Positions 12,962 to 24,434 of a DNA stretch of 64,000 bases are shown piece after piece. The notes under the pieces were generated by a model that saw only the letters and a program-made list of their open reading frames with translations, was not told where the DNA came from and made no database searches. The position numbers were made by a program, and so were the translations under genes. Origin of the DNA: an uncultured Pseudacidovorax sp. (GTDB taxonomy: Bacteria > Pseudomonadota > Gammaproteobacteria > Burkholderiales > Burkholderiaceae_C); the NCBI RefSeq assembly GCF_913773995.1, contig NZ_CAJYES010000245.1, forward strand, positions 80,984 to 144,983, read 5' to 3'. Each line of letters begins with the position of its first letter. Position 1 is the first letter of the stretch.

Positions 12962-15196
12962 TCAGAACTTCGCCCGCAAGGTCAGCATGATGTTGCGCGG
13001 ATCCGCGTAGTTGGCGTAGTCCAGGTTGGCCCAGTACTTCTTGTTCGTCGCGTTGTTGATGTTCAGCGTCGCGCTCAAGCGCTCGTTGAACTTCCACGTC
13101 GCCCGCAGATTCAGCACGGCCACCGGCGGATCGGTCACCGTCACCGTACCCAGGATCGGGTGAGGAATGTTGAAGCCCTCGATCTTGGTCTGCCACTGCA
13201 GACCACCGCCCACCGACAGCGGCGCCAATGCACCGCTCAGCTGGTAGTCGGTCGACAACTGCAGCAGGTACTCGGGGAAGTTCGCGTAGATCAGGTCGCT
13301 CGCGTTGCGCTCCACCTTCGTGCGCGTCAGGCCCGCACTCACGCGCCAGCGCGGCGTCACGAAGCCGGACAGCTCGGCCTCGAAGCCGTACGAGCGCGTG
13401 CCATCCACCGCCCGATAGGCCGAGCTGCCATCGGGCAACGTACCGGCCGGCACGCTGCTGTCGCGCACACCGAAGTTGTCCTGCTTGGTCTCGTAGATGG
13501 CGAAGTTGCCCGTCAGGCGCCCATCCAGCAGGTTGCCTTTGATGCCGATCTCCGCATTGCTGCCCGTCACCGGCGCCAGCGGGTTGTTGTTGGCGTCGCG
13601 GTAGTTCTGCGGGTTGAAGATGCGGCCGTAGCTGGCATAGATCGACGCATCGGGCGTCACGTCGTACATCAGGCCCACGAAAGGCGTGCTCTTGCGATCC
13701 ACCTTCTGCACGCCGGTGGTGCTGACGTACTGGCCCGCGGTGTTGAAGCTGCTCGTCGCACGCTCCCAGTTGGTCAGCCGCACGCCCGTCATCAACGACA
13801 GCGCATCGGTCAGCCGCCAACGGCCCGAGGCATACAGGCCGGTCTGGTCGGTCGTCTGCTCGCTCCAGGCGCCCGTCTTGCGGTAGTAGGGCTGCGGCGC
13901 GTAGCCGTTCCAGGCGTAGATGTTGGGGATGTCGTAGCGCCAGCTGGACAGCGAGGTGTAGCCGTCGGTGCGCGTCACCGTGTGGTAGTCGGCAATGCCC
14001 AGCACCACGTCGTGCGTGCGGCCGCCGATGTGCAGCTTGCCCGAGAGGTAGGTGTCGATGGCGTTCTGCGTCTCGGTGCCACCGCCCACCGCGCCATACA
14101 GCGTGATGCCGGCACCGGTCAGGCGGTTGATGAAGGGCGCCGACGACACGGTGCGTCCATAGCCATAGGTGCGCAGGCTGAAGGTCTCGCCTTCGGTGCG
14201 GGCAACGCTCGCGCGCAGGCTCCAGTCGTCGTTGAACTGGTGCTCCAGGTTGGCATACAGCGTTTCGGACTCGCGGCTCCAGCGCGTCCACGAGGGTGAG
14301 AAGCTGGTGGAGACCGGCAGGTCGATCTTGCCGCCGTCCGTGGCAAAGCGCGGGATCGTTCCCCAGATGGGCGCGGTGGGATCGTTCTTCTGCCGCTGGT
14401 AGCCGATGGAAGCCACGGTGCTGCTGCCCAGGTCGGCCTCGACCACGGCCAGCATGGCGGTCTTGTCTTCCGAATAGCGGTCGCGGAAGGAATCCCGCTT
14501 CTGCGGCGCGATGACGAAGCGGCTGCGCACGCTGCCGTCGGCATTGAGCGGCACGTTCAGGTCCAGCTCGGCGCGCTTGAAGTCCCACGAGCCGGCCGAC
14601 AGCGACACCGAGCCTGCAAACTGCCGCTGCGGGCGCTTGCGCGTCAGGCTCACCGTGGCCGAAGGCGTGCCCACGCCGGTCAGGATGCCATTGGCGCCGC
14701 GCACGACGTCGATGCGCTCGTACAGCGCGGTGTCGAACTCCTGGTTGGTGCTGCTGCTGTAGCTGGGCAGGCCATCGATCTGGAAGTCGGTGATCTGAAA
14801 GCCGCGCGCAAAGTACAGCGGGCGCTGCGTGTCGTAGAAGCTCACGGCCACGCCGTTCACGTTGCGCAGCACGGCGTCGATGCTGGTGAGTGACTGGCGC
14901 TCGATCTGCTCGCGGGTGATGCTGGTGACGGACTGGGGCGTCTCGCGGGCCGTGAGCGGCAGGCGGGTGGTGGCGCTTTCGCGCGCACCCTGCACCGTGA
15001 CCGCATCAAGGGACTTCTGGGGCGACCGCCGCGCGGCAGGCGCCTCGGCGGCTTGGGCGGCCGGTTCCTCGGTCGTCTGCGACCAGGCGGGCAACGCACC
15101 CAGCGCGAACACGGCCAGGGCCAGCGGACGCAGCGGGAGACGCGGGGAGGAGGAAGAGGAAGGGACGGCCGAACGCGACCGGTGGCAAGCAGGCAT
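12962..15196 (-). CDS. TonB-dependent siderophore receptor (FhuE/FpvA-like)
   Basis: This is an outer-membrane receptor that imports a ferric siderophore using energy passed by TonB-ExbB-ExbD. The 744-residue product starts with a signal peptide (basic, Ser-rich, then LALAVFALGALPAWSQ). A TonB-box-like LDAVTVQGA follows, then a plug domain (ETPQSVTSITREQIERQ, and VVRGANGILTG) and a long beta-barrel ending in the typical terminal Phe (LRAKF). The ETPQSV plug motif is common in hydroxamate and mixed siderophore receptors. The start at 15196 has AGGAG just upstream; a longer frame to 15346 adds nothing conserved. No siderophore synthesis gene is nearby. Fur, encoded at 37 kb, is the expected regulator, but I saw no clear Fur box. 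Confidence 0.93.
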   Translation of the reverse strand: MPACHRSRSAVPSSSSSPRLPLRPLALAVFALGALPAWSQTTEEPAAQAAEAPAARRSPQKSLDAVTVQGARESATTRLPLTARETPQSVTSITREQIERQSLTSIDAVLRNVNGVAVSFYDTQRPLYFARGFQITDFQIDGLPSYSSSTNQEFDTALYERIDVVRGANGILTGVGTPSATVSLTRKRPQRQFAGSVSLSAGSWDFKRAELDLNVPLNADGSVRSRFVIAPQKRDSFRDRYSEDKTAMLAVVEADLGSSTVASIGYQRQKNDPTAPIWGTIPRFATDGGKIDLPVSTSFSPSWTRWSRESETLYANLEHQFNDDWSLRASVARTEGETFSLRTYGYGRTVSSAPFINRLTGAGITLYGAVGGGTETQNAIDTYLSGKLHIGGRTHDVVLGIADYHTVTRTDGYTSLSSWRYDIPNIYAWNGYAPQPYYRKTGAWSEQTTDQTGLYASGRWRLTDALSLMTGVRLTNWERATSSFNTAGQYVSTTGVQKVDRKSTPFVGLMYDVTPDASIYASYGRIFNPQNYRDANNNPLAPVTGSNAEIGIKGNLLDGRLTGNFAIYETKQDNFGVRDSSVPAGTLPDGSSAYRAVDGTRSYGFEAELSGFVTPRWRVSAGLTRTKVERNASDLIYANFPEYLLQLSTDYQLSGALAPLSVGGGLQWQTKIEGFNIPHPILGTVTVTDPPVAVLNLRATWKFNERLSATLNINNATNKKYWANLDYANYADPRNIMLTLRAKF

Positions 15197-15392
15197 GCAG
15201 ATGCTCCTGGAGCAGGGGATGAAAGGGCTGGCTGGCAGCGCTTTCCCCGGCGGGGAGCACAGCTTGCTGTGGCGAAAAACGGCAGATTGTAAGAAGCCGT
15301 GCCAAGCCCCTACGAATGGGGCGGCGCATCGGCCTCCAGCGCGCAAGGGCCCACGCCGGCAGGATCAATCCGATCGGTTCATGATCGGTGGC

Positions 15393-16406
<1,014 letters not shown>

Positions 16407-16470
16407 GCACTGCACCCGGCTGCTGCGGCAGCACTCACCTTTCGCGAAGGCGAGTGCGCCGCGCTGGCGA

Positions 16471-17379
16471 TCAGAACCGGGCCTTGACCGCGGCCACCGG
16501 CCCCTGGAACTTGATCCGCAGGCCTTGCAGGCCCGGGTCGTCGCGCTTGAGGTCCACGTCGGTGACGGCATAGGCCAGCGACACGCCCACGTTGCGCCAC
16601 GGGAACCACTCCGCACCCAGCTGCGCGTTGTAGATGCTGCCGTGCACGCCGCTGCTGCCGCCCTTGCGGATGCCCGAGGCATCGAAGAACAGCCGCAGGT
16701 CGGGCGTGATGGCGTGGCGCACACCCACTTCCAGCATCGGCGCCACGGCGTCGTCGCTGTCCTGGCGGCTGTAGCGGCCATTGCTGCCGTAGAAGCCCAG
16801 ACCCGGCAGATTGGCGGTCGCGGCGGCGAAGGCATTGGTTTCCAGCTTGACCTTGTAGTAGCCGATGCCGGCGCCGATGCCGAACACCGTGTTGCCCGAG
16901 CCGAACCAGTAGCGGTAGCCCAGGCGCGCCACGTCCAGGTCGAAGTTCAGGTTGAGGCCGGCGGTGCCGGTGACGCCGAACGGGCCGCTGGTGTAGCCCG
17001 TGGTGCCGAAGTTGGAGTAGTTCTGGCTGTAGCGGAAGGCCTCGAAGGAGATGCCGTGGTTGTCGCCCAGCAGGACCTCGCCGGCGATGCGCGGCAGCGC
17101 CTTGCGGTCGGCGGTCACATCGCCGGTGTTCAGGGAGCCGAGGGCATTGCCTACGGTGGCACTGACCTTGGGCTCGGCGTAGAAGGCGCCGACCGACAGG
17201 CTGATGCGGTCCAGCGCCGGCGAGACCGTCGAGCGCAGGGCCGGGTCGGTGGCCATCGTCGTCTGCTGCTGGGCCAGGGCGGACAGGGGCAGGAACACCG
17301 AGCCGGCCGCCAGGGCCAGGGGCACGCTGGCGCGGCGCAGCGATCGGGGCGAGGAAGAAGAGGACGAGAAGCGGGGCAT
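16471..17379 (-). CDS. Outer-membrane beta-barrel protein, unknown function
   Basis: I do not recognise a named family with confidence. The 302-residue product has a signal peptide (basic Ser/Arg start, then [17 protein letters not shown]). Alternating amphipathic strands rich in Gly, Tyr and Phe follow (for example [11 protein letters not shown] and [14 protein letters not shown]), and it ends in ARF, as outer-membrane barrels do. OmpW-like or surface-antigen-like eight- to ten-strand barrels fit. The start is well supported: AAGGAATCGGCACC lies directly before the ATG. It stands alone on the minus strand between an LLM gene (converging) and the nucleosidase gene, with a 227-base upstream gap. 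Confidence 0.75.
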   Translation of the reverse strand: MPRFSSSSSSPRSLRRASVPLALAAGSVFLPLSALAQQQTTMATDPALRSTVSPALDRISLSVGAFYAEPKVSATVGNALGSLNTGDVTADRKALPRIAGEVLLGDNHGISFEAFRYSQNYSNFGTTGYTSGPFGVTGTAGLNLNFDLDVARLGYRYWFGSGNTVFGIGAGIGYYKVKLETNAFAAATANLPGLGFYGSNGRYSRQDSDDAVAPMLEVGVRHAITPDLRLFFDASGIRKGGSSGVHGSIYNAQLGAEWFPWRNVGVSLAYAVTDVDLKRDDPGLQGLRIKFQGPVAAVKARF

Positions 17380-17606
17380 GGTGCCGATTCCTTCGACGGA
17401 ATGAGTGACGTGCGCGGAGGTGCGTGAAAGCGGACGGAGCGGCGGTCGGTGGTTCTCCAGGTGCCAGCAGAACCAGGCGGCGTGCCGACCGTCCAGTGGC
17501 AGAAGCCTATCGGCGGGAATGCCGCGCCCAAGCGGAAGGTGTCGCCCGCGGATGTAGGACGGTGGCGGTGCCCGGAGGCCCGCAACGCCCAGGGCTGCCG
17601 TGAGGG

Positions 17607-18374
17607 TCAGAGCCGCGCGAGCGTCCGCCGCACGATCGCCGCGCTGAAGGGGCTGGCCACGCGGGCCACGAAGCGACCGAAATCGGCATGGGCCGCGTCG
17701 TCGGCCCGGTCGGAGATGGTGCGCACCGCCGCAAAGGGCACACCCCAGTCGTGGCAGACCTGGGCCACGGCGGCGCCTTCCATCTCCACTGCGAGCGCAT
17801 CGGGCAGCAGGGCACGCAGCGCCGCACTTTCCGCCGCCGTGGCGACGAAGCGGTCGCCGCTCACGATCAGGCCGCGGTGCAGCCGGGCTTGCGTCATCGC
17901 GAACTCGGCCTGCACCTCGGCAGGCAGGTGCGCGGGCAACTCGGCCAGCACCTCCTGCGCCGCATCGGCCAGGGCGTCGGCCAGCGGGCCATCGGCCGGA
18001 AAGCGGGCCATGCCGGTCAGCGGCACCTCGTGGCGCGGAAAGAGCGGCGAAGCGTCCATGTCGTGCTGCAGCAGCTCGTGCGCCACCACCACGTCGCCCA
18101 CCGCCACGCCGTCGCCCAGCCCGCCGGCCACACCGGTGAAGAGCACGGCCCGCACGCCATAGCGTGCGAGCAGCACGGTGGCCGTGGTCGCGGCCGCCAC
18201 CTTGCCGATGCGCGAGAGCACCACGACCACCGGCCGGCCCTCCAGATGACCACGCCAGAACTCGCGCCCGGCGATGCGTTCGGGCTGTTCGTCGGGCATG
18301 GCGGCGAGCACGGCCGCCAGCTCCTCCTGCATGGCGCCGACGATGGCGATGGGGGCGTCTTCTGCAGCGCTCAC
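17607..18374 (-). CDS. mtnN: 5'-methylthioadenosine / S-adenosylhomocysteine nucleosidase
   Basis: The enzyme cleaves adenine from methylthioadenosine and S-adenosylhomocysteine, recycling the by-products of SAM-dependent reactions. The 255-residue product has the PNP/UDP phosphorylase fold signatures: IAIVGAMQEE at the start, GVAGGLGDGVAVGDVV (phosphate/ribose site), and AVEMEGAAVAQVC with a downstream AVRTISD, where the Asp is catalytic. The start is a GTG that overlaps the holA stop as GTGA, so it is coupled to the leuS-lptE-holA run. Related nucleosidases act on other purine nucleosides, but the EMEGAA...VC motif fits MTA/SAH best. Confidence 0.85.
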   Translation of the reverse strand: MSAAEDAPIAIVGAMQEELAAVLAAMPDEQPERIAGREFWRGHLEGRPVVVVLSRIGKVAAATTATVLLARYGVRAVLFTGVAGGLGDGVAVGDVVVAHELLQHDMDASPLFPRHEVPLTGMARFPADGPLADALADAAQEVLAELPAHLPAEVQAEFAMTQARLHRGLIVSGDRFVATAAESAALRALLPDALAVEMEGAAVAQVCHDWGVPFAAVRTISDRADDAAHADFGRFVARVASPFSAAIVRRTLARL

Positions 18375-19417
18375 GCGCACAGCTTCGCCGTCATCAGCCC
18401 CAGCCGCTGCAGCGCCTGCCACGGGTCGGCCGGCCAGTCGGGTTGCTTGAGGCCCTTGACGATGCCGTCGGTGACATGCGCGGCGCGCAGCAGCCGCGCC
18501 AGGGCACGCGGGGTGAGGCGCGGCAGCACGCGCTCGAAGGCGCGCTCGCGCGGGCCCCAGATGCGGTTCTCGCGCAGCGCCATGGGCAGCGGACGGCCCG
18601 CCTCCATGGCGTCGCGCACGCGCTTGAGGGCGCGGATGTCCTCGGCCAGCGTGTAGTGCACCAGCACCGCGGCCTCGCCCTCGGCCTGCAGGCCGCCGAG
18701 CATGCGGGCCACGCGCGGGGCATTGCCCGAGAGCACTGCGTCCGACAGCTTGAACACGTCGTAGCGGGCCACGTTGTTCACGGCGGCCTCGACCTGTTCC
18801 CAGCCCAGCTCACCCGGCGGGTGCAGCAGGGCGAGCTTCTGGATCTCCTGATGGGCGGCGAGCAGGTTGCCTTCCACCCGGTCGGCAAAGAACTGCAGCG
18901 TGCGCTGGCCCTCCTCGCCCGCCTTCACGCGCTGGCCCTGGCGCGCCAGGCGCTGGGCGATCCACTGCGGCAGCGCGCCACGCTCGACCGGGTCGACCTG
19001 CAGCGTGACGCCGTGCGACTCCAGCGCGCCGAACCAGGCGCCGCCCTTGGTCATCTTGTCCAGACGCGGCAGGAAGACCAGGGTCAGCGTGCCGTCGCTG
19101 GCCGCCGCGCTCTCGGCGATCTGCTGCAAGGCGGTGCTGCCGTCCTTGCCGGGCTTGCCGGAGGGGATGCGGATCTCGATCAGCTGCCGGTCGGCGAAGA
19201 GGCTGAGCGAGCCGCCGGCCGCCAGCACGCTGCTCCAGTCGAAATGCGCGCCGGCCACGGTGAAGCTGCTGCGCTCGGTGTAGCCGGCCGCGCGGCCCGC
19301 GGCGCGGATGGCATCGGCCGCCTCCTGCACCAGCAGCGGCTCGTCGCCGTGCACGGTGTAGAGGGTGCGCAAGCCCTTGGCCAGGTGCGCATCGAGCTGG
19401 GCGGCGGCCAGTTGCAT
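18371..19417 (-). CDS. holA: DNA polymerase III, delta subunit
   Basis: HolA is the wrench subunit of the clamp loader that opens the beta sliding clamp. The 348-residue product has the family layout: an N-terminal degenerate AAA+ domain (LRTLYTVHGDEPLLVQEAADAI at the start, then LVFLPRLDKMTK) and the helical collar region (NNVARYDVFKLSDAVLSG), a typical HolA stretch. It lacks a working Walker A, as expected for delta. It starts 13 bases after lptE and overlaps the nucleosidase gene by four bases. The leuS-lptE-holA order is common in proteobacteria and supports the call. Confidence 0.96.
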   Translation of the reverse strand: MQLAAAQLDAHLAKGLRTLYTVHGDEPLLVQEAADAIRAAGRAAGYTERSSFTVAGAHFDWSSVLAAGGSLSLFADRQLIEIRIPSGKPGKDGSTALQQIAESAAASDGTLTLVFLPRLDKMTKGGAWFGALESHGVTLQVDPVERGALPQWIAQRLARQGQRVKAGEEGQRTLQFFADRVEGNLLAAHQEIQKLALLHPPGELGWEQVEAAVNNVARYDVFKLSDAVLSGNAPRVARMLGGLQAEGEAAVLVHYTLAEDIRALKRVRDAMEAGRPLPMALRENRIWGPRERAFERVLPRLTPRALARLLRAAHVTDGIVKGLKQPDWPADPWQALQRLGLMTAKLCA

Positions 19418-19430
19418 CGGGGCGGAAGGA

Positions 19431-19994
19431 TCAGGAAGCGGCCGGCAGCTTGGCCGCGGCCAGACGGCGCACCAGTTGCTGGGCCATGTCCTGCATCATG
19501 TCGCGGTACAGGAAGTTCTGCTCCGCCTCCTTGGCCAGCACGGTGTTCTCGTTGTAGCTGATGTCGCGCGACAGGGTGATGGGCGTCTTGGGGATCAGCT
19601 CGCGGCCGTCCCTGGTGCGCAGTCGGTAGCTGACTCTCAGCGTGATGGACAGATCACGCGCCTGGCCCGTGGAGGTGGTCGACAAGATCGCGCTGGTGCG
19701 GGCCTCGTCGCTGAGATCGCACACGGCCTCGGCCTCGCCCACCGGGTCGGTGTTGGCCAGCACCTTCAGGTCGCCCTGTCCGCGCAGCGCTCGGCGCAAT
19801 TCCGCCGCCACACCCGGCACGCCGGTCACGGCGATGGAGCGGAAGGGAAACTGCACCGCGCCGCGCATCCGGAAGCCACAGCCCGCCAGAAGCGCTGCCA
19901 CCGGCAGCGTCGCCGCCGCCGCGAGCAGTCGGCGACGCGCATGGCCCGTGGCCATGCCCTGCGCCTGCGCGGAAGCGCGCGCGCCCGGCGTCAT
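19431..19994 (-). CDS. lptE: LPS-assembly lipoprotein LptE
   Basis: LptE is the outer-membrane lipoprotein that plugs the LptD barrel and helps insert lipopolysaccharide. The 187-residue product has an Arg-rich start and a lipobox (LLAGC, Cys near residue 39) followed by GFRMRG, the usual start of mature LptE. Most of the rest is the small alpha/beta domain, including [12 protein letters not shown]. The chosen ATG overlaps the leuS stop as ATGA; a second ATG 13 codons later (19955) would give a more compact signal peptide and is a realistic alternative. Its place between leuS and holA is the classic one for this gene. Confidence 0.93.
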   Translation of the reverse strand: MTPGARASAQAQGMATGHARRRLLAAAATLPVAALLAGCGFRMRGAVQFPFRSIAVTGVPGVAAELRRALRGQGDLKVLANTDPVGEAEAVCDLSDEARTSAILSTTSTGQARDLSITLRVSYRLRTRDGRELIPKTPITLSRDISYNENTVLAKEAEQNFLYRDMMQDMAQQLVRRLAAAKLPAAS

Positions 19995-22645
19995 GCCACC
20001 ACCACGTTGACCAGGCGACCCGGCACCACGATCACACGCTTCACGGCCTGGCCGTTCGCATGCTTGGTGAAGGCCTCGCTGGCCACGGCCAGGGCCTCGA
20101 TCTCGGCCTTGTCGGCGCTGGCGGGCACCACCACGGCGCCGCGCAGCTTGCCGTTGATCTGCAGCATGAGTTCGACCTCGTCCTGCGCAAGCGCGCTCTC
20201 GTCCACCACAGGCCAGGATGCATCGAGCAGCAGGCCCTGCGCATCGGCGTAGCCCAGCTGCTTCCACAGCTGGTGCGTCAGGTGCGGCGTGACCGGGTAG
20301 AGCACGCGCAGCAGGATGCCGAAGCCTTCGCGCAGCACGGCCACGCCGCCTTCCTCGCCCTCGGCCTTGAAGCCTTCGAGCGCGTTGAGCAGCTTCATCG
20401 CGCCGGAGACGACGGTGTTGTACTGCATGCGCTGGTAGTCGTAGTCGACCTGGCGCAGCACGGTGTGCACCTCACGGCGCAGGGCCTTGGCGGCCTTGCC
20501 GGGCGCGGCGCCATCGGCCACGGGCATTGCGGCCAGCGCCTGGCCGAAGTTCCACACGCGGCGCAGGAAGCGGAAGCTGCCTTCCACTGCCGCGTCGTTC
20601 CACTCCAGCGTGGCCTCGGGCGGCGCGGTGAACATGGTGTACAGGCGCGCGGTGTCGGCGCCGTACTTCTCGATCAGCTCCTGCGGATCGACGCCGTTGC
20701 GCTCGCTCTTGCCCATCTTGCCGACGCCGCCGTACTCGACCACCGTGCCGTCGGCCGTGGTGCCGCCGGTGATGCGGCCCTGGGCGTCCAGCGTGGGCGT
20801 GACCTCGGCGGGCGGGAAGTAGTCCTTGCCGCCCTTGGCGTTGCGCTTGAAGTAGATGTGGTTGAGCACCATGCCCTGCGTGAGCAGGCGGGTGAAGGGC
20901 TCGTCGATCGTCACGAGGCCCAGGTCGCGCATCACCTTGGTCCAGAAGCGCGCGTACAGCAGGTGCAGGATGGCGTGCTCGATGCCGCCGATGTACTGGT
21001 CCATGCCGCTGCCGCCGGCGGCATTGCCCTGGCCCCGCATCCAGTAGCGGGCGCCGTCGGCCACCATGGCCTGGTCGTTGGCCGGGTCGCAGTAGCGCAT
21101 GAAGTACCACGAGCTGTCCACGAAGGTGTCCATCGTGTCCGTCTCCCGGCGCGCCGGCTTGCCGCAGGTAGGGCAGGTGCAGGCCAGGAAGTCCTCGCGC
21201 TTGTTCAGCGGATTGCCGCTGCCGTCGGGCACGCAGTCGGTGGGCAGCACCACGGGCAGGTCCTGCTCGGGCACCGGCACCGGGCCGCAGTCGGGGCAGT
21301 GGATGATCGGGATCGGCGTGCCCCAGTAGCGCTGGCGGCTGATGCCCCAGTCGCGCAGGCGCCAGGTGGTCTTCTTGGCGCCCAGGCCCTTTTCTTCCAG
21401 CGCATGCGCCACGGCGTCGACAGCCTCCTGGTAGCGCATGCCGCTGAAGTTGTCGGAGTTGATGGTCACGCCGCGCTCCTTGTCGGCGTACCAGTCCTGC
21501 CACTTGTGGAAGTCGAAGTGCGGCTCGTCGTCCACCAGCACCACCTGCACGATCGGAATGCCGTACTTGTTGGCGAAGGCGAAGTCACGCTCATCGTGCG
21601 CCGGCACGCCCATCACGGCGCCGTCGCCGTAGCTCATCAGCACGTAGTTGCCGACCCAGACGGGCACCTGCTCGTCGGTGATCGGGTGCGTGACCGTGAG
21701 GCCCGTGGGCACGCCCTTCTTCTCCTGCGTGGCCAGCTCGGCCTCGGTCACGCCGCCGGCCTTGCACTCGGCGATGAAGGCGGCGACCTTCGGGTCGCTC
21801 TGCGCGGCGTGGGTGGCCAGCGGATGCTCCGGCGCCACGGCGCAGAAGGTCACGCCCATGATGGTGTCGGCGCGCGTCGTGAAGACGTACATGCGGCCGT
21901 CCTGGATCGGCGCGCCGTCCGCGCCGCGGATGTCGTGCGTGAAGGCGAAGCGCACGCCGCTGCTCTTGCCGATCCAGTTCTCCTGCATCAGCCGCACTCG
22001 CTCGGGCCAGCCGGGCAGCTTGTGCTGGACGTGGTCGAGCAGCTCTTCGGCGTAGTCGGTGATCTTGAGGTAGTAGCCGGGGATCTCGCGCTTCTCGACC
22101 GGCGCGCCGGTGCGCCAGCCGCGGCCGTCGATCACCTGCTCGTTGGCCAGCACGGTCTGGTCCACCGGGTCCCAGTTGACGACCTGGGTCTTGCGGTAGG
22201 CGATGCCCTTCTCGAGCATCTTGAGGAACAGCCACTGGTTCCACTTGTAGTAGCTGGGGTCGCAGGTGGCGACCTCGCGGCTCCAGTCGATGGCCAGGCC
22301 CATGGCCTGCAGCTGGCCCTTCATGTACGCGATGTTCTCGTACGTCCACTTGGCCGGCGGCACGCCGTTCTTGAGCGCCGCGTTCTCGGCCGGCAGGCCG
22401 AAGGCGTCCCAGCCCATGGGCATGAGCACGTTGTAGCCGCTCATGCGCAGGTAGCGCGCCAGCATGTCGTTGATGGTGTAGTTGCGCACATGGCCCATGT
22501 GCAGCTTGCCGCTGGGGTACGGCAGCATGGAGCAGGCGTAGTACTTCTTCTTGCCCGCGACTTCGGTCACGCGGTAGGCATCGGCGGCGGTCCAGTCGGC
22601 CTGGGCGGCGGACTCGACTTCACTCGGTTGGTAGGTGGGATTCAT
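19991..22645 (-). CDS. leuS: Leucyl-tRNA synthetase
   Basis: LeuRS charges tRNA-Leu in the cytoplasm. The 884-residue product has the class I signature (PSGKLHMGH, the HIGH motif), a CP1 editing domain ([18 protein letters not shown]), zinc-type cysteines (CPDCGP and CTCPTCGKP) and the catalytic-loop motif. That motif reads [12 protein letters not shown], whereas most bacterial LeuRS have KMSKSKNNGVDP, so the second signature Ser is replaced by Gly. The length is normal and no frame disruption is seen. ATG 22645 was chosen because it gives the conserved [11 protein letters not shown] start. It begins a minus-strand run with lptE, holA and the nucleosidase. Confidence 0.97.
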   Translation of the reverse strand: MNPTYQPSEVESAAQADWTAADAYRVTEVAGKKKYYACSMLPYPSGKLHMGHVRNYTINDMLARYLRMSGYNVLMPMGWDAFGLPAENAALKNGVPPAKWTYENIAYMKGQLQAMGLAIDWSREVATCDPSYYKWNQWLFLKMLEKGIAYRKTQVVNWDPVDQTVLANEQVIDGRGWRTGAPVEKREIPGYYLKITDYAEELLDHVQHKLPGWPERVRLMQENWIGKSSGVRFAFTHDIRGADGAPIQDGRMYVFTTRADTIMGVTFCAVAPEHPLATHAAQSDPKVAAFIAECKAGGVTEAELATQEKKGVPTGLTVTHPITDEQVPVWVGNYVLMSYGDGAVMGVPAHDERDFAFANKYGIPIVQVVLVDDEPHFDFHKWQDWYADKERGVTINSDNFSGMRYQEAVDAVAHALEEKGLGAKKTTWRLRDWGISRQRYWGTPIPIIHCPDCGPVPVPEQDLPVVLPTDCVPDGSGNPLNKREDFLACTCPTCGKPARRETDTMDTFVDSSWYFMRYCDPANDQAMVADGARYWMRGQGNAAGGSGMDQYIGGIEHAILHLLYARFWTKVMRDLGLVTIDEPFTRLLTQGMVLNHIYFKRNAKGGKDYFPPAEVTPTLDAQGRITGGTTADGTVVEYGGVGKMGKSERNGVDPQELIEKYGADTARLYTMFTAPPEATLEWNDAAVEGSFRFLRRVWNFGQALAAMPVADGAAPGKAAKALRREVHTVLRQVDYDYQRMQYNTVVSGAMKLLNALEGFKAEGEEGGVAVLREGFGILLRVLYPVTPHLTHQLWKQLGYADAQGLLLDASWPVVDESALAQDEVELMLQINGKLRGAVVVPASADKAEIEALAVASEAFTKHANGQAVKRVIVVPGRLVNVVVA

Positions 22646-22775
22646 GGGCTTGGCACAGGCGCCCGGCGCAGGGCGGGCCGGGGACCGGCGATTATCAGGG
22701 CTCGGCGCGCGGCACACGGGGTGGCCCGTTTCTCGCTTGCGGCGCCGTCAAGAGGACAAGGCGAGGAGGCCGGCC

Positions 22776-24434
22776 ATGCACGGCAACGACGACACGAATT
22801 GGTGGCGCGGCGCGGTGATCTACCAGATCTACCCCCGCAGCTTCATGGACAGCAACGGCGACGGCATCGGCGACCTGCCCGGCATCACCGCCCGGCTCGA
22901 CCATGTGGCGCAGCTGGGCGCGGATGCGGTGTGGATCTCGCCCTTCTTCCGCTCGCCGATGAAGGACTTCGGCTACGACGTGGCCGACTACCGCGACGTG
23001 GACCCGATCTTCGGCACCCTGGCCGACTTCGACGCCCTGCTCGCCCGCGCCCATGCGCTGGGGCTGAAGGTGATCATCGACCAGGTGCTCTCGCACACCT
23101 CCGACCAGCATGCCTGGTTCGCGCAGAGCCGGTCGAGCCGCGACAACGCCCGCGCCGACTGGTACGTGTGGGCCGACCCGCGGCCCGACGGCACGCCGCC
23201 CAACAACTGGCTGTCGGTCTTCGGCGGCAGCGCCTGGCAGTGGGACGCCCGGCGGCGGCAGTACTACCTGCACAGCTTCCTGGCCGAGCAGCCCGACCTC
23301 AACTTCCACTGCCCCGCCGTGCAGGACGCCCTGCTGGCCGAAGTGCGCTTCTGGTGCGAGCGCGGCGTGGACGGCTTCCGCTTCGACGCCTGCAACCACC
23401 AGTTCCATGATGCGCAGCTGCGCGACAACCCGCCGGCGGCGCAGGCCGACATCGACGGCGTGAGCACCGTGCGGGCCGAGAACCCCTACGCCATGCAGCG
23501 CCACCTGCACGACAAGAGCCAGCCCGAGAACCTGGCCTTCCTCGAACGGGTGCGCGCCCTGCTCGACGCCCACGGCGCCGTCGCCCTGGGCGAGGTGGGT
23601 GACGAGAACGCGCCGCCGATCATGGCCCGCTACACCGAAGCCGGCCGGCGGCTGCACATGGCCTACAGCTTCTCGCTGCTGACCAGCGAGCACAGCGCCC
23701 GCCACCTGCGGGCGCAGGTGCAGGCGCTGGAGGACGCGCTGACCCTCACCGGCGGCTGGGGCTGCTGGGCCGTCTCCAACCACGACGTGCCGCGCGTCGC
23801 CACCCGTTGGAGCGCCGGCCGCGGCCCCGACGCGGCGCGCGACCGGCTCTGGCTGGCGCTGCTCGTCAGCCTGCGCGGCAGCGCCAGCCTCTATCAGGGC
23901 GAGGAGCTGGGCCTGCCCGAGGCCGACGTGCCCTTCGAACGGCTGCAGGATCCGTATGGCCGCGCCTTCTGGCCCGAGTTCAAGGGCCGCGACGGCTGCC
24001 GCACGCCCATGCCCTGGCACACCGACGGCGTGCATGGCGGCTTTTCCACCGGCGCGCCCTGGCTGCCGGTGGATGCCGCGCATCTGCCGCTGGCGGTGGA
24101 CCGCCAGAGCGCCGACGCGCGCTCCATGCTGGCCTACAGCCGGGCCCTGCTGCATTGGCGGCGCAGCCAGCCGCTGCTTCGCACCGGCGCCCAGCGTTTC
24201 GTCGATGCGCCGGAACCCGTGCTGCATCTGGTGCGCAGTGCCGGGACCGTCCCGGCCGCCGATCCGGACCTGCACGCCCTCTTCAACCTGTCGCCCGAAC
24301 CGCAGACGCTGGCCCTGCCCGCGCCGCTGCGCGCCGTCGGCGGCCATCCGTGCACCGGCGGCCGGCTGGACGACACAGGGTATTCGCTACATTTGGAGCC
24401 CTACGGCGTCTTCTACGGCACACCCCTTTCCTGA
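22776..24434 (+). CDS. GH13 alpha-glucosidase (oligo-alpha-glucosidase type), first gene of the glycogen operon
   Basis: This is predicted to hydrolyse alpha-glucosidic bonds of malto- or isomalto-oligosaccharides, releasing glucose. The 552-residue product has the GH13 (beta/alpha)8 motifs: YQIYPRSFMDSNGDGIGDL, DQVLSHTSDQH, the nucleophile Asp in DGFRFDACN near residue 204, the acid Glu in LGEVGDE near 273, and NHD at about 335-337. Because GDGIGDLPG and YQIYPRSF resemble maltases and oligo-1,6-glucosidases, an intracellular exo-glucosidase is likeliest; sucrose or trehalose activity cannot be excluded. There is no signal peptide. A strong GAGGAGG lies before the ATG, and the stop codon directly abuts the glgB start with no gap, arguing for a common transcript. 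Confidence 0.88.
   Translation: MHGNDDTNWWRGAVIYQIYPRSFMDSNGDGIGDLPGITARLDHVAQLGADAVWISPFFRSPMKDFGYDVADYRDVDPIFGTLADFDALLARAHALGLKVIIDQVLSHTSDQHAWFAQSRSSRDNARADWYVWADPRPDGTPPNNWLSVFGGSAWQWDARRRQYYLHSFLAEQPDLNFHCPAVQDALLAEVRFWCERGVDGFRFDACNHQFHDAQLRDNPPAAQADIDGVSTVRAENPYAMQRHLHDKSQPENLAFLERVRALLDAHGAVALGEVGDENAPPIMARYTEAGRRLHMAYSFSLLTSEHSARHLRAQVQALEDALTLTGGWGCWAVSNHDVPRVATRWSAGRGPDAARDRLWLALLVSLRGSASLYQGEELGLPEADVPFERLQDPYGRAFWPEFKGRDGCRTPMPWHTDGVHGGFSTGAPWLPVDAAHLPLAVDRQSADARSMLAYSRALLHWRRSQPLLRTGAQRFVDAPEPVLHLVRSAGTVPAADPDLHALFNLSPEPQTLALPAPLRAVGGHPCTGGRLDDTGYSLHLEPYGVFYGTPLS

Noticed and set aside
12738..13010. Small plus-strand open frame starting MFERSAKRVASSAAARSSEH
   Set aside because: It begins inside the right arm of the inverted repeat, and the same peptide appears from the left arm; it is a by-product of the repeat rather than a gene.
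22695..24347. Long minus-strand open frame opposite the GH13 gene
   Set aside because: The plus strand carries a complete GH13 enzyme with catalytic residues; the opposite frame is a shadow.
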